Shown here: piece after piece, positions 34,451-45,604 of the stretch | Position numbering within the stretch: position 1 is the stretch's first letter | Layout of the letters: each line of letters starts with the position of its first letter | Origin: Mauremys mutica | Lineage: Eukaryota > Chordata > Testudines > Geoemydidae | Direction of reading: 5' to 3' | Assembly (NCBI RefSeq): GCF_020497125.1 | Contig: NC_059089.1 | Span: 28,352,282 to 28,416,281 of the forward strand | Length of the DNA stretch: 64,000 nt | Notes under the pieces: generated by a model | The model's input: the letters and a program-made list of their open reading frames with translations, nothing else | Told to the model about the DNA's origin: nothing | Database searches by the model: none | Made by a program: the position numbers and the translations under genes

Positions 34451-37400
34451 GTCTGATAGATATTTTCAGGGGTGTGCCCATATTTCTGCTTTCATCTTTC
34501 ATTTTTTTAGCTAGATAGAACAATAGCTATCTGTCTGTCTAGCTGAGAAATAGATCTATACAGCTTATATAGGACATACTGATGATTTATAAAGTCCTGT
34601 TCAACTTTGCATAGAATGGAAAGCGAGATAATTTTCAAAATACAAATGAAGGGTTTTTTAGTCAGAAAGATGGGCAGGATCCCACCGCAGCCTTGCTTGG
34701 TGGTGCCAGGGGGGTAGCAGAGGTTGCTGTGTTGGGACCCTGTGGCATAGAGATGGCTGCGATTCAAGTCTTGCGCCCCTGGCGATGCAGCAGAGAAAGT
34801 TTGGTCCATCGGCATCACAGTGATCAACAAAGATTCATATTCTTCTGTCATAAATACGTAGAAACAGCAATCTGAATCCCTGGTGCAGTGCTCCGGCCAA
34901 TGTACCATAGCTAGGAAGGGACACCTCTTTTGTCATATCAGCAAGTTTACATGGGGTCATTGGGGTTTATTTTATTAGCAGTCTCCTTCCCTAATATGAT
35001 ACTGAAAAGCATGGCTGAAAAGAGTCTATGTTCCCTTTCAGGCAGCATGATACGATTTACTGAGAAAGTGCTTAATGCCGTAGAAAATTGCCGATGAAGT
35101 AAAACAGAGCCCTGGAAAAATTAGCTGAAGCCTGTTACACCTTTCTGGGTCCTTTTTGACCCTGTTCACAGGGAGCAGAACTTATTAGAGAGCAACAGGA
35201 CCATGTGATCAGAGAGGGAGGCGTGTCTGGATTTGTACCACAGAGGCCCCCTTTTTTGCCATGACTCTGTGGTGGGAGAGGAGCCCAAAAAAACTTTTTC
35301 AAGCCACCTCTGGGCCATGGTCCTTGGGCAAAAGGCTGCTTCAGGGGAATCCTCTCCCCTGTGAGAATCTAAGGCCCCAAAATCTCAGTGTCCCAGGCAG
35401 TGTCCCCTGGCAGATGTGCGGCTACCCCGGGTCTGTGGTAGCTCCCAGAGATCTGGGCTCCGAGGGTGGAACCCATCACTACTTTTAACTACACTCCAAC
35501 CATCCACAGCACAACTGGGCACTCTGGAGTTTTCAGGCTCAAACACACGTGGTTTCCAGATGGGGCCGAACGTGGCTCACAGGAAAGATCAAGACATTTG
35601 GAAAAGGAATATGGTGCCATTTGTAATTAAGCAGAAATACACAGTAGTGTCAGCAGGTTGCTGGCCCTCGTATGGCTCAGCAAAGGACTCTGAATGCGAA
35701 TTAAATGGAGATAAATTCTTCCTGTGCATAGAACCCTCTGAAATTATGACATGAAACCTGAAAACCTGCTGAGGTGGAGTCTGCAAATGCAATGTTTGCC
35801 AAACTGAAAACTGAAAACGATATAAAACCTTCTGCAGTTTAGTGGAGAGAAAAATTATTGACAATAGGTCCCCACGCTGGTGTGGCTAATTAGTTGAGAT
35901 TAATGAGTATGTGCAATTGTGAAGCTACTGGACTACAGCTTCAAGTGGCATGCAAGGAATAAAAAAATGGCATTATGAAAATAGCAGGATTGGGGGACTG
36001 TGTACTTAAAAGAAAAAACAATACGTAGCCAAAAATGTGTCCTTACCTACCCACTAGCCACGAAGGGTTTCGGCTGGGGACTCTGTATAAGAAGAAGTAC
36101 TTGAAGAAATCTTCTTAAGGCACTTCATATTGGAAAAGGAAAGTTCACCGAGACATGCCAGCCCTTGTCAGCAGCCTGGGACTGATAGCCACGGGCACTT
36201 AAATGCCACGGTGATTCGATAGATAAACTGCACAAGTGTGAATACATGGCTAATCACAGGGAATCGATAGGAGATTTCCAGGCAAGTTGGTAGCTGAGAG
36301 ATAGTGAGTCTGGCAGTACCTTTGCATGAGTGTAAAGCACATTTAAGCCTAGTGTGGCCCCTTTGCACTGGATCCCTCTGCCAGCGTGGGGCCAAGGGGT
36401 GTGAATGTAACTGTTGGGCTCCATCAGAAGAGCGGGGAAGCCTGTTCTTGTGCTGAAAGGTCTCAGGCCCACTCCAGTTTCTCTGCCGCCTGTGATGCTT
36501 CCTGATTTCAGGGCTAGCCAGCAGAAATAGTGGAATTCCTTAGTGTTGGATGAGTGAGTCCAAGTGATTCATTTCTTCACTCCAAAGCATAATTCTAAGC
36601 AGCTTCTTTTTAACTGAGAGGATCAAAGTCCCCAAATGAAAATGTGGGGAACTCGATACGTCTCCACAAGCCTGATAGTCATGGACAATATACATTTGTA
36701 ACTGAAACCTTTTGGGGTTTGCGTAATACAATCTCCTTTCTGTAACCCCCACCCTTTGCTCAGTCCTCATGACCCTGCTGCAGCTAAGGGACCGGACAGT
36801 AGAAAAACATGTCAAGCATGAAAAGCAGCAACTTGAGGGCAAACATGACCCCTCAACTGCTAGTTACAGAACTTCTGAAAGTACGTCAAGCAAGCAGAGT
36901 CAGCTAAAAAGGGAGGCCAGGGACACCTCATGTTGTGCAAGATGGGAGGTTAGGGCTTTGCTCTTTAGAACTAAAGTGTTTTGTTTTAATCATGGGGAGA
37001 GCTGCTGGCTCGACACTGTGCGAAATGGATTTAGAAATCCTGAGGAAGGAGGAATTTCTCAAAACAGTAAGGAAAACAAAAGTCAGCAACAGGGAAGAAC
37101 TGGACAGCATTTTTACAACAGGAAATGTGGAGGATCCTGAAAAGCGAAAATTAATTACACTGGGAGTTTGATCCTGTTAGCTGTTATTGTTGACACCTCA
37201 TCATTTCTAAACTGAGATGCTGCTAAGGCAATTGTTTCACTTGACATTGCTTGGGTCATCTTTGTCTTACACAGAGCAAAGACAGCATCAAACAAACATT
37301 TAACCCAGTATAACAAAAATGGAGCATTTCACGGTCAAACTGTTCACTTTGGGAATCTACATAATGAGTTGCAATATGTCTTCTGCGTAGAATGTGTGCT

Positions 37401-37778
37401 TTGATTGCACCAAATATTTTGCTGTATTTTACTTTTGAAGGTAGAATAAAGGTTTTGTTTTGTGCACTGGAAAATGCTAGCTATACCTATTTTAAACACA
37501 AGTGTAATGTTTTATAGCCCATAGAGGGATAATTACAAAGTACAGAATCACAGATTTCATAGCAGATTTTCCCAGGGGTACAGTTAGGAAAACAGTATGT
37601 GTCATGTAGCCAATTTAGATAATGATTCTGATAAAGATAAACTGAATTGTTTATTATAAGTAATTGGGTCTACAAAGGCCTAAATGACACAGATGAGTGC
37701 ACTGACTTAGAAACACAGGAAACAATAGTCAGCCTCTGACTGTATGTGCTAGCTTGTCTTTGCAAACACTAATGCTTC
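34451..37778. other. Unique-looking non-coding DNA
   Basis: About 3.3 kb without a recognised exon or named repeat. The open frames here have no family resemblance. Confidence 0.4.
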
Positions 37779-37793
37779 CCTCAGAGTTCAGTA
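37779..37793. repeat. Target-site duplication, left copy
   Basis: The 15-mer CCTCAGAGTTCAGTA is repeated exactly at 38001-38015 and brackets the palindromic insertion. This length fits target-primed reverse transcription rather than a cut-and-paste transposon. Confidence 0.9.
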
Positions 37794-38000
37794 TCAGAGG
37801 GGTAGCCGTGTTAGTCTGGTTCTGTAGAAGCAGCAAAGAATCCTGTGGCACCTTATAGACTAACAGACGTTTTGCAGCATGAGCTTTCGTGGGTGAATAC
37901 CCACTTCTTCGGATGCAAGAAGTGCATCCGAAGAAGTGGGTATTCACCCACGAAAGCTCATGCTGCAAAACGTCTGTTAGTCTATAAGGTGCCACAGGAT
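37794..38000 (-). mobile_element. Palindromic Penelope-like retroelement fragment
   Basis: Read on the minus strand, the element ends with '...GACTAACACGGCTACCCCTC' at the low-coordinate side. Its body is a giant hairpin with arms at 37840-37917 and 37923-38000, 78 bp and exactly complementary around a 5-nt loop. The low-coordinate tail (37794-37839) is present once. A perfect 15-bp target duplication flanks it. I assign it to Penelope-like elements because the end resembles other PLE 3' ends and because it carries a hammerhead-like fold, as described for PLE terminal repeats. The inverted arm probably arose during reverse transcription by template switching or twin priming. A tRNA- or 5S-derived SINE is less likely, since no A/B boxes are seen. 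Confidence 0.65.
37924..37963 (+). ncRNA. Hammerhead-ribozyme-like motif, decayed
   Basis: Along the plus strand: GCAT (37924-37927), box CCGAAGA (37928-37934; canonical CUGANGA), one extra A, stem II GTGGGT/ACCCAC (37936-37941 with 37946-37951) and loop ATTC. Then follow GAAA (37952-37955), GC, TC as the expected UH site, and ATGC (37960-37963), which closes stem I with GCAT. Stem III would be only the self-complementary GC, so any activity would need a dimer. The U-to-C change in the first box should kill cleavage. The same sequence exists on the minus strand in the other arm (37880-37917). Confidence 0.45.
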
Positions 38001-38015
38001 CCTCAGAGTTCAGTA
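38001..38015. repeat. Target-site duplication, right copy
   Basis: An exact second copy of the 15-mer at 37779-37793, directly after the inverted arm ends. Confidence 0.9.
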
Positions 38016-41000
38016 CATGCAGTGCATTTGACATGTTACTAATGCCAAATTTAGCCTTTTTAATGCTGTAAGAGTCTCGGGAACATCTGTAATTAAAAAC
38101 AATGTGAAGGTTTTTCATTGCTGAGATTCCAAGGTGATGACTTTTGTGAGTTTCCATGAAGGAAAAGAATCATTCTTATGTGAGCGATCAACTGATCAGG
38201 AACAAAGTGTCTCATTCACAGGTCTGGCAGCTGAGCTGGAGGAGACACCTGAAAGCCAGAAAATGCAAAAGAAAAAAACGCCAGCCATTTTTACTATTAA
38301 GGAAGTCCTAGGGCACATTCATAGCTGAACCATAAAGAAACTGGCTTGTAAATACAGCGTCACTTTACCACAGGCATGAGATCACTCGTTGAGTAGATTA
38401 TCTCTCTTGAGATAAAACGAAATCCTTTAGACTCGAGTGGAGTAATCTTGTCTAGCCTATTAGTATATGACAAGATGCAGTTTGGGCCTAGTAAGCCTCT
38501 ATCAATCACAAGATGAAGTAAAGCCCTAATTATCATTTAATTGCTGCCTTCAGCTTGAGCTGCCCTTCTGCACAGCTCTCTGCACCATTTGAGATTAGGT
38601 TGCACTAAAATGAGAACCTTAAAGGGCCAGGCAAAGGTGTGAAATTCCCTGGGTAACTAAATTAATGACAGTGTGTTCTTGCTGCTGGGGAGTTTTCTGT
38701 TCTCTATGAAGACAGAATGAGTGAGGGCAAAGGGAAATAACGGGGAATTGGTAACAATAGCTCTCAGCCATTTGTTCACTAAAAAGAATGACCCAGAACA
38801 TGCTGCTTTGGTCAAACTCGAGGGGAACAAAGAAAATACAACTCGTCTACATTTGATTTTATGCTAATATTTGTGGGTTTGCATTGTCAATTATTTTGTT
38901 TAATAAGAAAATGCTGTAATACTTACCCAGCATAAGCAGATTACTAAAATAACTTTTATTAATCATAGTTGTCTTTTTTTTGTTATTATTCTAGGACATT
39001 TTGACACAATGTGTGTTTGGGTTTTTTAACATAGCTCCATATTTATATTTAATTCTAGACATTCAACGTGCCAGGTGTATTTTTTAAGCAAATTGCAGCA
39101 GCAGAACTCTTTGTCATTATGATTTTCTATCTAGGCAACAACACTGAAATGTGACCTTGATCCTTGAGATGCCTTTCTATACTGTATAACTTCCAAATAT
39201 CAAATCCATTATCTGGGATAATTATTGGCCATTAGCACCTGATGCGGAGAGTTTTATTAGTAGAGCCTAGATACTGTGGCAATCAGTACTTTAGAAATTC
39301 CCACCTAACTTAAGAGGGACTGCTTGTCTTCCCTATTTTAAAGAATAGATAAAATAAGAGTCTCTTGGTTTTTAAAAGTGAGCCCCTGAAAACTTGTATT
39401 GGCTGGAGTAGAGGCACAGTTTGTACTGGCCACTTAACCATCTTCAGATAAAGAACAAAATTACCACCATCATTTTACCAGTCTGCCTGGCAGACAAATG
39501 CTCTTCTCCTTCGTGCTGTAGATATCACAGTACGTGTACACGGTGCCATATAATGGGTGAAATGTGCTGAACTCTAACAGGTCCATGTCCCAAGGGGAGA
39601 TACAATGCAGCAGGAAACCTGTATTGAAGAGAGTGGAACTCAAAGGGTTAAATATTGACCTGTTAATAAGATTTGTTGGTAGGCGCTATAAAGGCAGAGT
39701 TAAAAAAGTCTGAGTTCTTATCTAGTATCAAATTGTATCCAATAATATTAAAATAAAAACATGATCCTGATACATTCTAGTGTCATTTCCTAACAGTAAC
39801 GTTTCAGCCAATGCAATGTACATACATTTAGCCATCTGGTGTTGAGGGGTCCCAGCCATCCACAGCCCATCTGAACCCCCCTCCACCCTCCACCCCTGTT
39901 CTTCTATGATGTATATGTCCTTACGAGCCTATTGGTGCTGCGCTTTAATTAGGGATCATAGACAGAACTCTGGCTCCTGCAGAGAGGCAGAAACTAGGAC
40001 TCAAGGTCTCCCCAAGATCAGTGCCAAACTATAAGATGCAGGGCATTTCTTTTCTCTCCAAGTTTTAGTTAGGAGGCACTTTCAGATGAGCACAGTGTAA
40101 CAGCAATGAGGCCATTGTGCAAGGTCTGTGCGGGACAGCAGTAAATATGAGTATAAAATCAGCAGTGTCCTATGCAACAAAGGACAGGGAAGAACAATGT
40201 CTTGACTGCTGTCAAAGTAGCCGTGTAAACTCTGGTACAGCAGTTATAGATTGGGAAATGGTTGGTTTCCCAATAACTAGCCTTGGATTCTACATTAACA
40301 TGCACACTGATCAAATATCTCTCTTAGAATCCACTGCAGGCCACATATTTTAAGCATTAGGAAACCTGGATACCAGGCAGATGAATTCACACATGACAGT
40401 CTATGCAGGAGATCAGGTAGCCCCATGGTTGGAGCATATGCACAAGGAACCTGACTAGCAAATATTACAGATGTTCTGAGGCTAAAATTGCTGCACTTTC
40501 CCAGGAGTATGGTGTTAAAGCAAGGTGACTGGCTTGATCTCATTTAAAAAATAGCAAAGCAGGAAAAGGAAGCTTCACTTTAGAAACAAAAACATGCTTG
40601 GAGCTAGACAAGTGCAGAGAGCTGTAGTGATGGCTGGAGGTCTCCCTGACGTGAGGTAACAAAGAAAGAATCTTCTTCAGTTTTATCTGTACATACATTT
40701 TATAATCCAGTTAGGGTGAAGATAACTGTTAAAGGCAAGAAAGTGCACATCTCAGTTCTAGCTATCTGCCAGAATCTTCAGTAAAGACTTCGACTTTTTT
40801 CAGATTTTTGGAATGTCTAATCTCTCCCCGTTTTAACTCAACAAAGCACCTGGCCAATGGATCTTTTAACATATTTCACAAATACCGAGAGTGCTTCCAT
40901 GCTGAGACCCTGTATAGCAGGATTTCAGCCAACAACAATTTTTACAACCAAGTTATAAATCTTTGAAAATACAGGTTCACAATAGGCGAGCTGTTGCTGG

Positions 41001-41214
41001 TTTAACCCTAGCACTGCAGAATCATATTAGACTGTTTGCTAAGTTCTACAGTAACTGATCTAAAATTATGATACATTTATTTCTCCATAACTGTTGCTAT
41101 GCAATATTTGCTTACAAATTATAGCACGTTCCATCATAGCCACAGGATCTAAAGGATTTGACTGATAGTAGCATATCAAGCACATCTGCATACCCCTGCA
41201 AATGTTCAGGTAAA
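38016..41214. other. Unique-looking non-coding DNA
   Basis: About 3.2 kb with no exon recognised. The part at 38.85-39.25 kb is AT-rich, repeat-free and rich in TAAT and TTTAAT cores. It could be a conserved element. Confidence 0.4.
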
Positions 41215-41347
41215 ATATTATTCCCATTTTACAGGGGGAGAAACAGAAGCACAGAGAAGTTGAGAGACTGCGCCAAAGGAGTGGCAGTTCTGGTAGCAGA
41301 GTGCAGATCTCCTGACTCCCAATTCTGTGCTTAGACCCTTCTTATCC
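41215..41347 (-). repeat. MIR/CORE-SINE relic
   Basis: Blocks 'ATTCCCATTTTACAGGGGGA', 'GAAACAGAAGCACAGAGAAG', 'GTAGCAGAGTGCAGATCTCC' and 'TGACTCCCAATTCTGTGCTT' follow the MIR consensus order in reverse orientation. A remnant of the tRNA-like head lies near 41330. Confidence 0.7.
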
Positions 41348-41439
41348 TAAAGGTGTTCTGGGGAAGCACAAACTGTCTGGAAACTCAGAGTGCAGGGAGT
41401 TTTCAGGAAACCCCAGTGTCTGCAAATGCAGTATTGACA

Positions 41440-41640
41440 GCCATATGAGTTCAAAAATCATGAGTTATGCTCCTAAAAATCATGAGATTGATCATTGGTT
41501 TTAAATATAATAATTTTTAAGGCAATGTGGATTCTTTTTTGTTGCCTTCTGGTCTCTGAGCTTTAGGCTGTACCCATGTCATGTGTTCAGGCTTTTCTCT
41601 GTACCCATGAGGACAAAAATTTACTTTTCAAAAATTTAAA
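41440..41640. repeat. Unclassified dispersed repeat
   Basis: The short motif 'AAAATCATGAG' occurs twice (about 41454-41464 and 41477-41487), followed by 'AATAATTTTTAA', 'TTGCCTTCTGGTCTCTGAGC' and 'CTCTGTACCCATGAGG'. This order recalls a widespread reptile repeat that I cannot name. Ends are approximate. Confidence 0.4.
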
Positions 41641-41840
41641 TCCCATGGTTCTTGTGCAGTCCGTGGACTCCAGCATCAAGGAATTCCAGAAAAATGCCAA
41701 ATATCACAAGACCCATGATGAAATCGTGAGAGATGCCTACGTTGAAATGCCAAGGAAGTTTGAGAGGCTCAAATGAAAACAAGTTTAGAAAGTGGCTGAA
41801 GAGCAGGACATTTCAGAGCAATTTCTGCAAACGGTCAGGA
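41641..41840 (+). other. Coding-like unidentified segment
   Basis: A frame running to a TGA at 41774-41776 reads '...SSIKEFQKNAKYHKTHDE' and continues 'IVRDAYVEMPRKFERLK'. The same frame after two stops reads 'KVAEEQDISEQFLQTVRM'. The charged, helix-like composition is more protein-like than other frames here. I do not recognise the family. It could be a decayed retropseudogene or transposon fragment, or chance. Confidence 0.2.
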
Positions 41841-41929
41841 TGAAAAGCTTCCTCTTCCTATCTTACAGATATCTCTCTCGTCTCCATGATGGGGTGCTCT
41901 CAGGAAGCTAATCAGAGTATCACCACTCT

Positions 41930-42048
41930 GGGACAAACATGGCTACAAGAACGCTGCAAATGACTATGGAAGAGATCTCATTTTGCCATTTAAAATGGAA
42001 ACTTCACAATAGGATGGGACCAACATGGCTACAACAACTCTGCAAGAA
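41930..42048 (+). repeat. Two PLE-type 3' end copies in direct repeat
   Basis: 'GGGACAAACATGGCTACAAG' with 'AACGCTGCAA' (41930-41960) and 'GGGACCAACATGGCTACAAC' with 'AACTCTGCAA' (42016-42048) are two diverged copies of one motif, 86 bp apart. From memory this matches the 3' terminus of a turtle Penelope-like family. Two same-strand ends could be two insertions or a tandem-terminal PLE structure. Confidence 0.5.
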
Positions 42049-43864
42049 ACACATTATTACTTACCTTCTAATTGGTCATGTAGAATTCTGCTTGCTCCAA
42101 ATTCTCCTTGAACCTAATGATCAGGTGGCAGATTTTCGTACATCACCTGCAGATTGTGTGCTGCTTTACGAAGTATTACTGTGCTCTGATGATCAGTACA
42201 TTGGCAGTGTCACCTGTGGTTGGCAAGAATCAAAATCTCTACAATGTGTTTATGGTTTTAAGGCCTCCGACCACAGCTGTAATTCACTGCAGAAAATTGT
42301 AATCCAAATTAACCAAGCGTTACCCCAACAAAGCTTCAGCCCTTGCACCACTGACCTTTGTGAGCTGTGAAGGCCCATGGGCAGCCCAGTGCCTGCCCAC
42401 CTGGTGGAGTGATCCCCCAGCCACTTCCACAAGCTGTATTCAGCCTCCTCCTACCAGGAGTTGGGCTGTCCACCTCGCATACTGGAACCATTAACCCCCT
42501 TAAGTCTCAAGCCCAGCCTGGCACTGTGGGACGCTGGGAAAAGACACCCATCATCATTTTACAAGGATCCTCCATGCCCAACTATGAAACAAACAAGCCC
42601 TTCCTAAACTGCCTGTCCTCTGGTTCAGGACTCCATAACAGCCTATACTAGTGCCCTTGGTCATTAGCAATGCGCAGCATCTGGGGTACCTTCTGTAGCC
42701 CTGCCTGCAAACCTCATGTGGGACCCAGGGAAAGGAGAACAGCCCTGGCAGCTTGCCCAGAGTTCCTTCCCTGCTTTGACATGGTGATTGGCCTAGCACT
42801 GTGCATGCCTGTATGCTCCACCAGGCTTTCCCGCTGCCCTGGCTTCTCCAGAACACAGGGACTGCAAATATAGCCAGAGCCCGTGAGGGCTATGCCCAGG
42901 GGGGTCTGCATGGGAAAGAGCTCCAAGGAAGGGAGGTGTCCTTCCTCCCTGACCTTCCCCCCATTCATGGGCCAATCCTCTAGTGGGCTGTGGTGGTTTA
43001 AATCCATGAGTTACTCCAAGCCATCGGATCCTCTCCATGCTCGAAGGCAGTGACCCATCAAGGAGTGGGATGGGAGATAGTGAAGGAGGGAGCACATCAC
43101 TCTGGTGCCACTGTGTTTGCAATTCAGTGCAGCAATGAAACAGTCACTGTGAGCATGTCCTTAAATTAGGATGGAAAATTAACCAATGTGAACACATGCA
43201 TAGCAGATGATGCTGAGCTCTGTTACACAAGCCATTGCACTGGAAGCTGGCAGCTGGATGAAAACTCACACCGGGTAAATGAGCTCTCTTCACAGCATCA
43301 GGCTTAGCTCAATGGGTCATGATGTTTCTTGATATCATGTGGTCTTCTGCAAAGTAACTTCAGTCCTGGCTGCATTAGCTTTGACCCTTCTGGGTTTCAT
43401 TGCTTAATATGCCTTCACTTTGATGTTATGGTCTTGGGCTGGGGGCCATCCAGGTGCTGCAGGTAGAGGTACTGTATTAGCTAGTGCACGGGCTCAGCAA
43501 GAGCACCCTACCAGAGAGAATGTTTTGGGAGGAGAGGCCCAAAAGGTCCAAATGAAGAGGGCTATTTGTCTCTTCAGTGGATGCACGTCTGAAAGGCTTC
43601 TGTAGGCCGTGGGACATTCCCAGGTTTTGGCTGGGCAGATGGGAGGGATGTTGGGGTCTTGGAATCAAAGTTTCACAACTTTTACTGTAGAAAGCTGTTT
43701 TATTAAAATGGTGACTTGTTACCTGCTATATTTACAAATGATTGTTAATGCCTCCTTCTCCACCCCCGCAAATCCTCCCGTTTGTGTGCAGTAAAACCTG
43801 TGACATTTTGCATGTGGGGCTAGCATTGTGACTGTTGTGTAGTGTTCGTATTGAGCTACTGTCC
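42049..43864. other. Unique-looking non-coding DNA
   Basis: No exon recognised. The 143-residue frame at 41939-42370 starts inside the repeat and has no known domain. Confidence 0.4.
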
Positions 43865-43925
43865 CAAGGCCTCATTTAGAGTCAAGGCCCCGTTGTGCTA
43901 GGCCCTGTACAAACACACTGGAAGG
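43865..43925. repeat. Ancient dispersed repeat fragment
   Basis: 'AAGGCCCCGTTGTGCTAGGC' with 'CCTGTACAAACACAC' is a motif string of an old SINE- or LINE-derived family whose next portion appears at 60.2 kb. The copy is short. Confidence 0.5.
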
Positions 43926-44901
43926 CTGACTTCAGTGGGACTCGCAGGGGTCTGCGCGGGCTGAAGCAGGGCTAATTTAGCACCTAATGGGCTAATTTGA
44001 GAGGGGGAGAATCTTTTCCTTTCATAAACTCATAGCCATCCCCTTCTGCATATGCTCCAAAAATCAACCTGAGTTCTCCAAGGTCAAAAGAATTTAGACA
44101 AAACCCGAATAGCTGATTTACAAAGCAGAATCTAATCTTTCAGAGTGAAAATTCTGTACCAAATATTTACTGGCATCGAAGGGCCCATTAATGGGAGCAG
44201 GGGGGACACAGGGCATGACCTTAATACTGAAAATAGCAAGCTTCCAAGACAAGAGTATAGCAATTCTTAAAGAATTTGAGTAGCACATTGTTCTTTATTA
44301 TGAATATATATTGGGTGTCATAAGCCCTTATTATTAATTCACAAGATTTTTTATCTTTAAAAAAGCCATTTCATTTTAATAACCCATGTTACTGTTCCAT
44401 TAAAGGAAAACCTTAAAATAGATTTAAAAACAACAAAGAAAGAAAGTTCTAAGACACCGGTACATCAGAGATGCAGTTCTGGGGTAAAGCAGCGGTTGTG
44501 GTATATATGCACAGGCTGTAATCACCAATGATACATGGGATGGTTTAGAGGATAGTATTTGAAGGAGAATTCATTATAACAACATCTATTAAAATAAAAA
44601 AGGTGCTATGCCAAGTACTTCTGCATTTCAGATGTAGCGTTCTAGGTCATGAAGCCCGAGAACCCCTAGGGAAAAGAACAAGCAGTAGCGAAGCAGGACT
44701 GTTTAATCAGGGACTCACAAGCCAAAATCTACTCTCAGGTATGCACATGTAGTTCCCCTGACTCTCATGGGTGCCACATATTCCTTTGTGAGGGCAGAGT
44801 TAGATGAGAGAGGGGGTGGCTTTGTTTTTTGTGTGCTGTTCTTGAGTAAAGATGATTTATTTGCTACTCCTGGTATTTGCCATCCGCATCCCAAAACCCA
44901 A
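43926..44901. other. Unique-looking non-coding DNA
   Basis: No gene or named repeat recognised. AT-rich in 44.2-44.6 kb. Confidence 0.4.
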
Positions 44902-44974
44902 GGTGTGATGGCTGAGTGGTTCAGGCACTCAGCTGCAATCTTGAAAGTCATGGGCTTGAGTCTTGCTCGATCTC
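44902..44974 (+). repeat. tRNA-derived SINE head or tRNA relic
   Basis: A perfect A-box-like TGGCTGAGTGG (44909-44919) lies 33 bp before a degenerate B box GGCTTGAGTCT (44953-44963; canonical GGTTCGANTCC). The distance suits a type 2 RNA polymerase III promoter. The cloverleaf is broken: the anticodon stem pairs poorly and the T arm is mutated, so it is not a working tRNA. The start resembles serine or leucine tRNAs. About 100 bp downstream may be the SINE body, but I do not recognise it. Confidence 0.55.
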
Positions 44975-45566
44975 ATACTGAAAGGCCACTTCCAGTTCAC
45001 CTGGATGCAAAACGGGAAGTAGATCCATTGGGTCAGAGCCATTAAAAGCAGACAGATGCAGTGCTGGCTACATCACTTCCTCATGTACTGTTGCCTCTGA
45101 AACTGACTTGCCATAAGAGCACCAACCTGATGAGCCATTGGTTCAGGGGAACTTTGACTTTGAATGATTCTTGCAACCCACAGTAGATGGGATCGGAAGA
45201 GTTGGGATCACTTTTTGGGGGGGGAATTCTGATGGAAATGTTTCGTAACTCACAGAGTTCTTTCATTTCATTGGGGATTACGTTTTCCACTCCGAGCCTG
45301 ATTTGCTTCCAACAACAGCAATAATTGCCCATACTTTTACTCAAAAAATAATAAATAGACCATAATGGTGAGTAGAGAGTTTACATTCCCAATGGAAAGA
45401 ATACATCTGTTAAGATGAGTTTCATTAAAACGTTAACTGAAACAGACGGGTGAATTTTAAAATTGATTCCATCTTTACCCAGCATATTCAGAGCTCAATT
45501 GAAGACTGCAGTTACGGAGCATTCTTTATTTAAGATAAACAAAAAACATGGTATAAAGAAGGCCTT
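44975..45566. other. Possible SINE tail and unique DNA
   Basis: The first 100 bp may continue the tRNA-derived repeat. The rest shows no gene. A G run lies at about 45215-45224. Confidence 0.35.
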
Positions 45567-45604
45567 CTGTCCCTCCCTCCCTCTCTCTTTCTCTCTCTCT
45601 CTCT
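45567..45604. repeat. (CT)n-rich microsatellite
   Basis: Short CCCT units pass into CTCTCTTT and about nine CT units. A pyrimidine-rich strand of this kind can be polymorphic. Confidence 0.85.

Noticed and set aside
37729..38157. 142-residue open frame on the minus strand with a repeated 'KVPQDSLLLLQ' phrase
   Set aside because: The phrase is translation of the palindromic PLE-type element, also seen at 62.5 kb; it is not a gene.
44902..44974. Functional tRNA gene
   Set aside because: The A box is good, but the B box and anticodon stem are broken and the cloverleaf does not form.
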